From JBDLSY01 sp041170585 (GTDB taxonomy: Bacteria; Pseudomonadota; Gammaproteobacteria; Burkholderiales; Burkholderiaceae_C), in the NCBI GenBank assembly GCA_041170585.1, contig JBEDNN010000018.1, forward strand, positions 1 through 31,334: a DNA stretch of 31,334 bases, read 5' to 3'. Below, piece after piece: positions 16,796 through 24,056 of the stretch; position 1 is the first letter of the stretch, and every line of letters starts with the position of its first letter. The notes under the pieces were generated by a model that saw only the letters and a list, made by a program, of their open reading frames with translations, was not told the origin of the DNA and did not search any database. The position numbers and the translations under genes are program-made.

Positions 16796-16815
16796 TTACT
16801 TAAAATTTTAAGTAA
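16796..16815. promoter_or_regulatory. 20-bp perfect palindrome upstream of rpmI
   Basis: TTACTTAAAA/TTTTAAGTAA is a perfect palindrome just before the rpmI leader. It could be an operator, part of the promoter, or a poor terminator of mpl; it lacks a loop and a U tract. The TACTT/AAGTA arms resemble those upstream of 13971. Confidence 0.35.
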
Positions 16816-16820
16816 ATAGC

Positions 16821-16881
16821 GACGTAGGTTGTACAAGCGCAATGTTCTATTGCCACCTAACGACGTACATCAGGAGCAGTT
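16821..16881 (+). promoter_or_regulatory. Structured 5' leader of rpmI-rplT
   Basis: The GC-richer leader can fold as nested stems. GCAAT (16839-16843) pairs with ATTGC (16849-16853) around a 5-nt loop, and TAGGT (16825-16829) pairs with ACCTA (16855-16859). CGACGTA occurs on both sides. A strong AGGAG (16872-16876) lies 5 bp before the ATG. The rpmI-rplT genes are commonly autoregulated by L20, so a regulatory leader is plausible. I do not recognise it as a known leader class. Confidence 0.45.
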
Positions 16882-17079
16882 ATGCCTAAGATGAAGACCA
16901 AGAAAAGCGCTGCTAAACGCTTAACTATCCGTGCAGGCGGTACAATTAAACGAGGACAAGCGTTTAAACGCCATATTTTGACTAAGAAAACCACTAAAAA
17001 CAAACGGGCTTTACGCGGTACAGTCAACGTAACTGCAGCTGATGCAGGCAGTGTTCGCCGTATGATGCCTTACGCTTAA
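16882..17079 (+). CDS. rpmI: Large ribosomal subunit protein bL35
   Basis: 65-residue basic protein with the typical opening MPKMKTKKSAAKR and the internal GGTIKRGQAFKRHILTKKTTK and KRALRG segments of bL35. It has the best Shine-Dalgarno in the window. Usually it follows thrS-infC; here the upstream gene is mpl, and infC is not in the window. rplT follows 136 bp later, a wider gap than usual. Confidence 0.97.
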   Translation: MPKMKTKKSAAKRLTIRAGGTIKRGQAFKRHILTKKTTKNKRALRGTVNVTAADAGSVRRMMPYA

Positions 17080-17120
17080 TGAGTCGCTGACTGCTTAAGC
17101 ATTAAACAATACTGGTATTA

Positions 17121-17180
17121 ATTGATTAATTGATTAATTAATTGATTAATTAATTTTAACTTGTATTAATTTGTATTAAT
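17121..17180. repeat. Low-complexity ATTGATTAAT and TTGTATTAAT repeats between rpmI and rplT
   Basis: Irregular repeats of ATTGATTAAT (17121-17155) are followed by two perfect copies of TTGTATTAAT (17161-17180). They fill most of the 136-bp gap. Confidence 0.7.
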
Positions 17181-17215
17181 TTGTTTTAAATTTTCTTATC
17201 TTAAAAGGATAAACT

Positions 17216-17572
17216 ATGCCTCGCGTAAAACGTGGTGTCACGGCTAGAGCCCGTCACAAAAAAGTACTTGCCTTATCAAAAGGTTTTCGTGGTCGTCGTA
17301 ACAATGTATACCGTGTTGCTAAACAAGCGGTTATGCGTGCGGGACAATATGCTTATCGCGACCGTCGTAACAAAAAACGCGTATTCCGCCGTTTATGGAT
17401 TGCCCGTATTAATGCTGCAAGCCGTATGCTAGGCGTGACTTACAGTGTGTTAATTGCTGGTTTGAAAAAAGCAAATATTGCTTTAGACCGTAAAGTTATG
17501 GCAGATATGGCTGTTAATGACAAGCTTGGTTTTGCTGCTGTAGTATCGGCTGCACAAAAAGCACTGGCTTAA
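17216..17572 (+). CDS. rplT: Large ribosomal subunit protein bL20
   Basis: 118-residue bL20 with the standard start MPRVKRGVTARARHKKVLALSKGFRGRR and the RLWIARINAASRMLGVTYS segment. AAAGGA precedes the ATG. L20 binds 23S rRNA early in 50S assembly and in many bacteria also represses its own operon. No pheS or pheT follows; instead there are two hairpins and a convergent tRNA-Phe gene. Confidence 0.97.
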   Translation: MPRVKRGVTARARHKKVLALSKGFRGRRNNVYRVAKQAVMRAGQYAYRDRRNKKRVFRRLWIARINAASRMLGVTYSVLIAGLKKANIALDRKVMADMAVNDKLGFAAVVSAAQKALA

Positions 17573-17614
17573 TTAATATATTTGCTTAGCTTGGTATTGC
17601 AGTTTAGTACTGTA

Positions 17615-17650
17615 TTTAGGTAATTTAAATACTAATTTAAGTTATCTAAA
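17615..17650. terminator. Long AT hairpin after rplT
   Basis: 15-bp stem (17615-17629 with 17636-17650, including two G-U pairs) and a 6-nt loop, 43 bp after the rplT stop. It has no U tract, so its role may be transcript-end protection rather than termination. Confidence 0.4.
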
Positions 17651-17687
17651 TACTAATGTAATGGTTGTAATCAACAACGGTATAAAC

Positions 17688-17727
17688 AAAAAAACGCTTT
17701 AGTTTAATTAACTAAAGCGTTTTTTTA
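17688..17727. terminator. Bidirectional rho-independent terminator
   Basis: CGCTTTAGTT (17695-17704) pairs perfectly with AACTAAAGCG (17710-17719) around a 5-nt loop. A run of A precedes and a run of T follows, so it works in both directions: for rplT on the plus strand and for tRNA-Phe on the minus strand. Confidence 0.9.
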
Positions 17728-17742
17728 TTTGCGTTTTTTATT

Positions 17743-17818
17743 TGGTGGCTCGAGGCGGGATTGAACCACCGACACGCGGATTTTCAATCCGCTGCTCTAC
17801 CAACTGAGCTATCGAGCC
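17743..17818 (-). tRNA. tRNA-Phe (GAA)
   Basis: 76-nt cloverleaf on the minus strand. The acceptor stem is GGCTCGA/TCGAGCC, the D arm contains AGCTCAGTTGGTAGAGC, the anticodon loop is TTGAAAA with anticodon GAA, the T arm is GGTTCAATCCC, and CCA is encoded at the 3' end. It faces the terminator at 17688-17727. Nothing suggests an integrated element at its 3' end. Confidence 0.97.
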
Positions 17819-17900
17819 AATATTTTATATATACTGTATATGTTATACACACACTTTATAAAACTTATAAGTATAAGCATATTTAAAGTAAAATTATAAC

Positions 17901-19247
17901 ATGAAAAAAGATTTAATAACGCAGTCTTTGTTGAATAACCGTTCCTCTGAATCATCTATAACAGTAGATGTATGTGTGTTGGGGGCTGGGCCCGTAGCAG
18001 CAGTAGCCGTGTTACAAGCACGACAACAAGGTTTGCGTGTTGTACAAATTGCCCCTAAATTAAATACGTCATTCGTAGTGCCGCGACTATATGCTATTAC
18101 GCCTGCTGTGCAGCAAAGACTATTAGAACTGGGTGTATGGGGTCTAATTAATACACTTTCAATACACCCTTGTACAGATATGCGGGTATTTTGGCAATTA
18201 TCGGCTAAAGCACTTTATGCACGCCCAAATTTTTACCCTATTCATTTGTCCGCCGATACTATAAAAATACCTCAACTGTGTAGCTTTATTACAGAAGAAG
18301 TCTTACAAACAGCTTTAAATACCGCTTTATTGGTAACTCAAGGACAATCGCCCGCCAATTTATTTTATGATACGCACCAATTAGGATGTAAGCCGCAACT
18401 TCAGGCACATACTGACGGGATTAATATTCGCTTAAACAATCAAGCCCTTGTTGTAGCACAGTTATGTATTGTGGCTGAAGGAGCAAATAGTAGCAGTGCC
18501 GCACAAATGGATAGATCGCCTATAGTATTTGATTATGGTCACCATGCTGTAGTGGCTGAATTACACGCACAAGTAGAGCCTCATTTAATACCTACGGTAA
18601 TAAATACCGCTTGGCAGTGGTTAGGTGATGAATTAAATAATGATGTACTGGCTTTATTGCCTATGGGACGGCTAACAGAAAATGAAAATAAATTACGTTA
18701 TAGTTTAGTCTGGTCACAAGCCAGTACGTTAGCCAACGAGTACATCAGTAATCCTGATGCACTGTTGATGGCAATTCAAAAGCGAATCGCTAATAATGCG
18801 TCTGAATTATTCAGTGCTGGGGCTTTGAGTTTACAAGGTGCTATACAACAATTTCCACTGTTTGCAAGCCGTACGCCTTATTACACTGCACCACGCACTG
18901 TGCTAGTGGGCGATACAGCACATAAAATACACCCTTTAGCGGGGCAAGGTTTAAATTTAGGTTTTGAAGACGTTTTTGCTTTATTTAATATTATTTCTCA
19001 ACGAGAATCTTGGCGTTCTTTAGGCGATGAGCGAATATTGTCGCGGTATCAAAGGCAACGCAGCGCACAAGTGAATCCAATAGATACGCTAATACACACC
19101 ATTGCGACACGGCATACCTTGTTACCGCCTATTAAGACAATGCTACAACTGGGTTTACAGCTTCAGACTGATGTGCCTGTAATAGGTGAATGGTTTCGTC
19201 AATGTGTGGTACGTCGTATGGCTGCAATACCGTCTATTGTTCGTTAA
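17901..19247 (+). CDS. UbiH/UbiF/Coq6-family FAD monooxygenase
   Basis: Flavin-dependent ring hydroxylase probably acting in ubiquinone biosynthesis. The 448-residue protein has the FAD dinucleotide motif VCVLGAGPVAA (residues about 24-34), a YAITPAVQQRLLELGVW segment like the family's S-x-x-L-x-x-LGxW stretch, and the second FAD motif LVGDTAHKIHPLAGQGLNLGFEDV around Asp338. Members hydroxylate positions 1, 5 or 6 of the ring; sequence reading does not show which, so no symbol is given. It lies alone on the plus strand after the tRNA, and its stop is 5 bp before the next gene, implying cotranscription. Confidence 0.88.
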   Translation: MKKDLITQSLLNNRSSESSITVDVCVLGAGPVAAVAVLQARQQGLRVVQIAPKLNTSFVVPRLYAITPAVQQRLLELGVWGLINTLSIHPCTDMRVFWQLSAKALYARPNFYPIHLSADTIKIPQLCSFITEEVLQTALNTALLVTQGQSPANLFYDTHQLGCKPQLQAHTDGINIRLNNQALVVAQLCIVAEGANSSSAAQMDRSPIVFDYGHHAVVAELHAQVEPHLIPTVINTAWQWLGDELNNDVLALLPMGRLTENENKLRYSLVWSQASTLANEYISNPDALLMAIQKRIANNASELFSAGALSLQGAIQQFPLFASRTPYYTAPRTVLVGDTAHKIHPLAGQGLNLGFEDVFALFNIISQRESWRSLGDERILSRYQRQRSAQVNPIDTLIHTIATRHTLLPPIKTMLQLGLQLQTDVPVIGEWFRQCVVRRMAAIPSIVR

Positions 19248-19252
19248 TCGCT

Positions 19253-19804
19253 ATGAATCAACGCACTCAATTAATTACACGGCCGTTGGTATTGGGCGAA
19301 ATTATTTTGAGCCAATCACTATTTAATACTGCTATTGATTACACACGCGTTCGTATTCATAACCACAGTTACTTACCCTTTAATTTGCAACACCGTCACA
19401 CGGCTATGGCACCTAATGGGCATATTTATTTTATGGGGCAGCATTATCGAGCTGATTATTCACAAGAAAATAACCAGCTAAAGCATTGGTTTATCCATGA
19501 AATGACCCACGTATGGCAATATCAATGCGGCTATCCTGTAAAATTTAGGGGGGCATTTAGATGGGGCTTACATTATACTTATCAGTTAGACACGGCACGT
19601 CAATTATGCGATTACAACATGGAAGCTCAAGGTGAGTTGCTGGCTGATTATTGTGCCTTAAAATATTTTAAAGTCAGTCACGCAATTCGTATGTGTGGCT
19701 ACACAGTTAAAGATTTACCCTTATATGAGACCGTATTGGCGGGTTTTATAATTGACCCAACTAATTGCTGCCATCTACCTAAAAAACGTTTGTTAATTAT
19801 TTAG
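19253..19804 (+). CDS. Small HExxH zinc-protease-like protein (Vgr-related type)
   Basis: 183-residue protein from ATG 19253; longer frames starting inside the previous gene are not credible. It has a zinc-binding HEMTH (82-86) in FIHEMTHVWQYQCG and a downstream helix NMEAQGELLADY (122-133) whose Glu could be the third ligand. Conserved-looking stretches are RPLVLGEI, AIDYTRVRIHN and AMAPNGHIYF. From memory this resembles small proteins annotated as Vgr-related in Proteobacteria; their function is unknown. There is no signal peptide and no secretion-system gene nearby. It starts 5 bp after the UbiH-family gene, hence the same transcript. Activity as a protease is only inferred. Confidence 0.8.
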   Translation: MNQRTQLITRPLVLGEIILSQSLFNTAIDYTRVRIHNHSYLPFNLQHRHTAMAPNGHIYFMGQHYRADYSQENNQLKHWFIHEMTHVWQYQCGYPVKFRGAFRWGLHYTYQLDTARQLCDYNMEAQGELLADYCALKYFKVSHAIRMCGYTVKDLPLYETVLAGFIIDPTNCCHLPKKRLLII

Positions 19805-19885
19805 TCGTTTATTTATTCATTTTATTTATTCGTTTATATTTAACTAACTTAACCTTTAACAATATCAATATAAGAACATAACAAT

Positions 19886-20695
19886 ATGAACACTTTTTTC
19901 CAAAAGACATTATTCAAAAAAACATTGCTTGGTTTAAGTATCACAAGCGTATTGACTGCCGTTAATATGCTATCAATGACACAAGCAATTGCTCAAGAAG
20001 TTGGTAAATCAACCAATATTACTCAAAACAACCTTCAAATAGAAACGTCAATTCGTAAAGCAGTCGAAGCCAAAATAGGCAACAACATCAAAGTAGATGA
20101 AGTGCGTCCATCACCATTATCTGGATTGTATGAAGTTCGTTTAGGCAATGACATTATTTATGTTGATAAAACGGCTGAATTTTTAATTGCGGGTAGCATA
20201 CAACAATTAAAAACGGGTAAAAACTACACGCAAGAGCGGATGAATACATTGGCAACTGCTGCTGTTTTTTCGCCTGAAAATAAAGTCAATGCCCTAAAAC
20301 TGGTTAAAGGTGATGGTTCGCGTCAATTGGTATTGTTTGAAGATGTCAATTGTGGCTATTGCAAAAAATTACGCGTTGAATTAGAAAAAGTAAATAACAT
20401 AACAGTCTACACTTATTTAGTGCCTATTTTGTCTCAAGATTCTGAAGATAAAATGCGTGGTGTGTGGTGTGCTAAAGACCGTAATAAAGCGTATGATGAT
20501 TGGATGTTAAAAGGTATTGCCCCTGCCCCTGCCCAAAAATCGTGTCAAGTGCCTGTTGATAAAAATCAAACATTGGCGCGTAGCTTACGTGTTCAAGGAA
20601 CACCCGCTATGTTTTTTACTAACGGTAAACGTGTACCAGGCTATGCAAAAGCGGAACAAATAGAACAGTATTTATCAGCAGCGGCACAAAAATAA
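19886..20695 (+). CDS. dsbC: Thiol:disulfide interchange protein DsbC
   Basis: Periplasmic disulfide isomerase kept reduced by DsbD. The 269-residue precursor has a basic N-terminus and hydrophobic core, with likely cleavage after AIA (residue 36). The N-terminal dimerisation domain (about 50-120) includes PSPLSGLYEVRLGNDIIYVD. The thioredoxin-like domain carries the active site CGYC (156-159) in FEDVNCGYCKKL, the cis-proline loop VQGTPAMFF (Pro240) and the second cysteine pair Cys195/Cys220 seen in DsbC. No Shine-Dalgarno is evident. It is followed by AT-rich repeats and rfbB. Confidence 0.94.
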   Translation: MNTFFQKTLFKKTLLGLSITSVLTAVNMLSMTQAIAQEVGKSTNITQNNLQIETSIRKAVEAKIGNNIKVDEVRPSPLSGLYEVRLGNDIIYVDKTAEFLIAGSIQQLKTGKNYTQERMNTLATAAVFSPENKVNALKLVKGDGSRQLVLFEDVNCGYCKKLRVELEKVNNITVYTYLVPILSQDSEDKMRGVWCAKDRNKAYDDWMLKGIAPAPAQKSCQVPVDKNQTLARSLRVQGTPAMFFTNGKRVPGYAKAEQIEQYLSAAAQK

Positions 20696-20751
20696 TATAA
20701 ATAATAATATAAACAATATTAAAAAATCTCAAATATTAAATAATATTAAAA

Positions 20752-20783
20752 ATATTAAAAACTTTAAATATTAAAAACTTTAA
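20752..20783. repeat. 16-bp tandem repeat between dsbC and rfbB
   Basis: Two perfect copies of ATATTAAAAACTTTAA, 16 bp before the rfbB start. Confidence 0.8.
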
Positions 20784-20799
20784 ATAAACAGTACTGATT

Positions 20800-21861
20800 A
20801 TGACTATTCTTATTACAGGTGGTGCGGGCTTTATTGGCAGTAATTTTGCCTTAGATTGGTGTGTCAATCAACCCGAAACTATTATAAATGTTGATGCGCT
20901 AACCTATGCGGGTAACCTTGAAAATTTAGCTTCTTTAGAAAAAAACTCTCAACACGTGTTTGTACAAGCCGATGTAACTGACGGTGCAGCAATGACCGCT
21001 TTACTCACACAATACCAGCCGCGTGCAGTATTACATTTTGCTGCTGAAAGCCATGTAGACCGCTCAATTCACGGACCTGAAGATTTTATTCAAACCAATA
21101 TTATGGGTACTTTTCGCTTACTGGAAGCGACGCGTAGTTATTGGAATGATTTATCGGCTGATTTGAAAGCAAGTTTTCGCTATTTACACGTATCAACCGA
21201 TGAGGTATACGGTAGCTTAAATAAAGGTGCGCCGGGCTTTACTGAACTACACCGCTATGAACCCAATAGCCCGTACAGTGCTAGTAAAGCCGCGAGTGAC
21301 CACTTGGTACGTGCTTATTATCATACGTATGGCTTGCCTGTATTGACTACCAATTGCAGTAACAATTATGGGCCGTATCATTTTCCTGAAAAGCTGATTC
21401 CGCTAATGATAGTCAATGCCTTGGCAGACAAGCCATTGCCTGTTTATGGTGATGGTATGCAAATACGTGATTGGTTATATGTAAAAGACCATTGCAGTGC
21501 GATTCGCCGTGTTTTAGAGGCGGGCCGTATCGGCGAAGTGTATAACATTGGTGGGTGGAATGAAAAACCAAATATTGAAATTGTAAATACGGTGTGTGCG
21601 TTATTAGATGAGTTATCGCCGCGTAGTGATGCTCAATCATACACACAACAAATTACTTATGTACAAGACCGTGCAGGGCATGACCGCCGTTATGCCATTG
21701 ATGCCACCAAACTTCACACCGAGTTAGGCTGGAAACCCGCTGAAACATTTGATACAGGTATTCGTAAAACAGTATTATGGTATTTAGACAATGCCAATTG
21801 GGTTAATAACGTCCAAACAGGTGCTTATCAATCATGGGTGAAGCAACACTATACGGTTTAA
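20800..21861 (+). CDS. rfbB: dTDP-glucose 4,6-dehydratase
   Basis: Short-chain-dehydrogenase-fold enzyme that makes dTDP-4-keto-6-deoxyglucose, the common precursor of dTDP-rhamnose and related sugars for surface polysaccharide. The 353-residue protein has the NAD motif ITGGAGFIGSNF (5-16), HFAAESHVDRSI, the catalytic VSTDEVYGS (Asp-Glu pair) and YSASKAASDH (Tyr-x-x-x-Lys), TTNCSNNYGPYHFPEKLIP, and DWLYVKDH. The rfbA, rfbC and rfbD genes do not accompany it in the window, so it is an isolated copy between dsbC and trpD. Confidence 0.95.
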   Translation: MTILITGGAGFIGSNFALDWCVNQPETIINVDALTYAGNLENLASLEKNSQHVFVQADVTDGAAMTALLTQYQPRAVLHFAAESHVDRSIHGPEDFIQTNIMGTFRLLEATRSYWNDLSADLKASFRYLHVSTDEVYGSLNKGAPGFTELHRYEPNSPYSASKAASDHLVRAYYHTYGLPVLTTNCSNNYGPYHFPEKLIPLMIVNALADKPLPVYGDGMQIRDWLYVKDHCSAIRRVLEAGRIGEVYNIGGWNEKPNIEIVNTVCALLDELSPRSDAQSYTQQITYVQDRAGHDRRYAIDATKLHTELGWKPAETFDTGIRKTVLWYLDNANWVNNVQTGAYQSWVKQHYTV

Positions 21862-21869
21862 CTAAAGAC

Positions 21870-21945
21870 ATTAACAATATTAACAATATTAACAATATTA
21901 ACAATATTAACAATATTCACGATATTCACGATATTCACGATATTC
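21870..21945. repeat. Compound 9-bp tandem array between rfbB and trpD
   Basis: Five perfect copies of ATTAACAAT are followed without a break by three perfect copies of ATTCACGAT. The units are related (differences at positions 4, 7 and 8), so one block was probably seeded by a mutated copy of the other. The array ends 13 bp before the trpD start. Confidence 0.92.
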
Positions 21946-21958
21946 GTTTATTTGACTG

Positions 21959-23029
21959 ATGAATTACGTAATGACTATGCCTGAAACGACTATCCATTCC
22001 CAGCTTAATCCCCAGCAAATGTTGGCTTTATGTCTAAATGGCACTGATATTCCTTATGATGCAATGTTACATTTAATGCGTTTAATTATGCGTGGTGAAG
22101 TTGCTTCGGAATTATTGGCTGCCCTGCTGATTGCATTGCGACTTAAAGAAGAGACGGTTGATGAGATTACGGCTGCTGCTCAAGTGATGCGTGAGTTATG
22201 TGTGGCTGTTCAGGTACAAAAAACGGCTAATTTTATAGATATTGTCGGTACAGGTGGTGATGGTAGCCATACATTTAATATTTCTACTTGTGCTATGTTT
22301 GTTGCTGCTGCTGCTGGGGCAACAGTAACTAAACACGGCGGAAGAAGCGTTTCAAGTAACAGTGGTAGTGCTGATGTATTAGAAGCTTTGGGGATTAATA
22401 TTCAATTAAATCCTGAACAAGTTGCACACTGTATTGCGGCTACGGGTATGGGATTTATGTTTGCACCCAACCATCACCCAGCGATGAAGCGTGTAGTACC
22501 TATACGTAAAGCTTTAGGAATACGAACCATTTTTAATATATTAGGGCCTTTAACTAATCCTGCAAATGCCCCTAATATTTTAATGGGTGTATTTAATGCC
22601 GATTTGGTGGGTATTCAAATTCGTGTATTACGCCGTTTAGGTGCCCAGCACGCTATGGTTGTTTACGGTAAAGATGGTATGGACGAATTAAGCTTGGGGG
22701 CAGCGACTAAAGTAGCCGAGTTAAAAAATGACATCATTACTGAATATGAGTTACACCCTGAAGACTTTGGTTTGAGTATGGCAAGCAATCGTCAATTGCG
22801 TGTAGACAATTGCGAACAAAGTAAAACAATGTTACTCAATGTGTTAAATAATCAACCTGGGCCTGCTTTAGATATTGTTTTATTCAATGCGGGTGTTGCT
22901 TTGTATACGGCTAACACAGTAAATACCATTGAACAAGGCATTATGGCAGCAAAACAAGCGATTGCAAATGGTACAGCCTTAAATAAATGTCAGGCTATGG
23001 CAAACTTTACACAACAATTTACGCATTAA
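21959..23029 (+). CDS. trpD: Anthranilate phosphoribosyltransferase
   Basis: Transfers phosphoribose from PRPP to anthranilate, the second step of the tryptophan branch. The 356-residue protein has IVGTGGDGSHTFNIST (PRPP-binding glycine loop, about 95-110), KHGGRSVSSNSGSAD (125-139), FAPNHHPAMKRVVPIRKALG and RTIFNILGPLTNPA. Three ATGs lie in the first seven codons (21959, 21971, 21977) and no Shine-Dalgarno picks one; homologues start close to the last. trpC follows after 53 bp. trpE and trpG are not adjacent; the usual trpG-trpD-trpC order is broken by rfbB. Confidence 0.95.
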   Translation: MNYVMTMPETTIHSQLNPQQMLALCLNGTDIPYDAMLHLMRLIMRGEVASELLAALLIALRLKEETVDEITAAAQVMRELCVAVQVQKTANFIDIVGTGGDGSHTFNISTCAMFVAAAAGATVTKHGGRSVSSNSGSADVLEALGINIQLNPEQVAHCIAATGMGFMFAPNHHPAMKRVVPIRKALGIRTIFNILGPLTNPANAPNILMGVFNADLVGIQIRVLRRLGAQHAMVVYGKDGMDELSLGAATKVAELKNDIITEYELHPEDFGLSMASNRQLRVDNCEQSKTMLLNVLNNQPGPALDIVLFNAGVALYTANTVNTIEQGIMAAKQAIANGTALNKCQAMANFTQQFTH

Positions 23030-23040
23030 ATAATACATAA

Positions 23041-23082
23041 AAACAATAAATAATAAACAATAAATAATAAATAATAAATAAT
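23041..23082. repeat. 14-bp tandem repeat abutting the trpC start
   Basis: AAACAATAAATAAT occurs twice perfectly, then AAATAATAAATAAT once, ending exactly at the base before the trpC ATG. The array therefore occupies the whole ribosome-binding region of trpC, and no Shine-Dalgarno exists there. Confidence 0.88.
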
Positions 23083-23871
23083 ATGACGGATATATTAAGC
23101 AAAATCGTAAATACTAAACACACTGAAGTCGCTTATGCGCAGCAGCATAAGTCTTTAGAGTCTTTACATACTGAAATAGCGAATCAATCGGCTACACGTG
23201 GTTTCGCACATGCTATTTTAAAGCGTGTTGCCCAACAACAATCGGCAGTTATTGCGGAGATTAAAAAAGCCAGTCCCAGTAAAGGTGTATTGCGTGAAAC
23301 TTTTTTACCCAATGAAATTGCCGTCAGTTACGAGGCAGGCGGGGCAACTTGTTTAAGTGTATTAACCGACCGCACTTATTTTAAAGGCCATAGCGATGAT
23401 TTAAAACAAGCGAGATTGGCTTGTCAATTGCCTATATTGCGTAAAGATTTTATCATTGATGAATATCAAATAGTTGAAGCCCGTGCGATGGGTGCTGATG
23501 CTATTTTATTAATTGCGGCGTGTTTAAGTAGTGTACAAATGCAAAAATTTGAACACATAGCCCTTCAGTTAGGTATGGATACATTGGTTGAAGTACATAA
23601 CCAGCAAGAGTTAGAAAAGGCTTTATTGTTAGAGACACCATTATTAGGCATTAATAACCGCAATTTAAGTACGTTTGAAGTCAGCCTAAACAATACGATT
23701 AACTTATTACCTTATATTCCGAGTAGCAAGTGCATTGTTACCGAAAGCGGTATTCATACTATTAATGATGTACAGTTAATGCGTGAGCATGCGGTACATG
23801 CTTTTTTAGTGGGTGAAGTATTCATGCGTCATTCAGACCCTGGTACAGCGTTACGTACCTTGTTTACTTAA
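23083..23871 (+). CDS. trpC: Indole-3-glycerol-phosphate synthase
   Basis: TIM-barrel enzyme that closes the indole ring from carboxyphenylamino-deoxyribulose phosphate. The 262-residue protein shows VIAEIKKASPSKGVL (56-70, catalytic Lys and Glu region), LPILRKDFIIDEYQIVEARAM, ILLIAA, LVEVHNQQEL, LLGINNRNL and IVTESGI followed by a phosphate-binding FLVGEVFMR segment. It is monofunctional, with no TrpF fusion, and is second in a trpDC pair. Initiation must rely on the unstructured A-rich leader, as the start abuts a tandem repeat. Confidence 0.95.
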   Translation: MTDILSKIVNTKHTEVAYAQQHKSLESLHTEIANQSATRGFAHAILKRVAQQQSAVIAEIKKASPSKGVLRETFLPNEIAVSYEAGGATCLSVLTDRTYFKGHSDDLKQARLACQLPILRKDFIIDEYQIVEARAMGADAILLIAACLSSVQMQKFEHIALQLGMDTLVEVHNQQELEKALLLETPLLGINNRNLSTFEVSLNNTINLLPYIPSSKCIVTESGIHTINDVQLMREHAVHAFLVGEVFMRHSDPGTALRTLFT

Positions 23872-23920
23872 TAAGTAATATAAAAATATATAAAAATATA
23901 TCCTTATTTATAACAGTGTT

Positions 23921-24010
23921 TTCTAAGGAGCGTTGCGACAAAGCCAAGGCATTTTAATTTGGTTTTGCTAGGCTTAGAATACACTCCATACTTTTATAAC
24001 GGCGCTTATT
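23921..24010 (+). promoter_or_regulatory. SAH riboswitch upstream of ahcY
   Basis: The conserved core AGGAGCGTTGCGAC at 23926-23939, the GGCTT element at 23971-23975 and the downstream AACGGCGCTT (23998-24007) match the S-adenosylhomocysteine riboswitch class. P1 can form from TTCTA (23921-23925) and TAGAA (23975-23979). AAGCC (23941-23945) pairs with GGCTT (sharing U23975). A pseudoknot forms between AGCG (23929-23932) and CGCT (24003-24006). This class turns on SAH-recycling genes when SAH accumulates. The ribosome site GGAG (24044-24047) of ahcY lies 34 bp after the pseudoknot strand. Confidence 0.88.
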
Positions 24011-24056
24011 CATCTTAAGTCAATGCGTTTGGCTTTAATTTTTGGAGCAGTATTAT

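Noticed and set aside
17743..17818. tRNA-Phe as an integration site
   Set aside because: No integrase, no duplicated tRNA 3' end and no island next to it; flanking genes are housekeeping.
19190..19252. Upstream extension of the HExxH protein into the UbiH-family gene
   Set aside because: The extra residues are Cys-rich out-of-frame translation of the preceding gene; ATG 19253 gives the conserved-looking N-terminus.
24042..24056. TTG start for ahcY at 24042
   Set aside because: It would place the start within GGAG, which is well spaced for ATG 24057.
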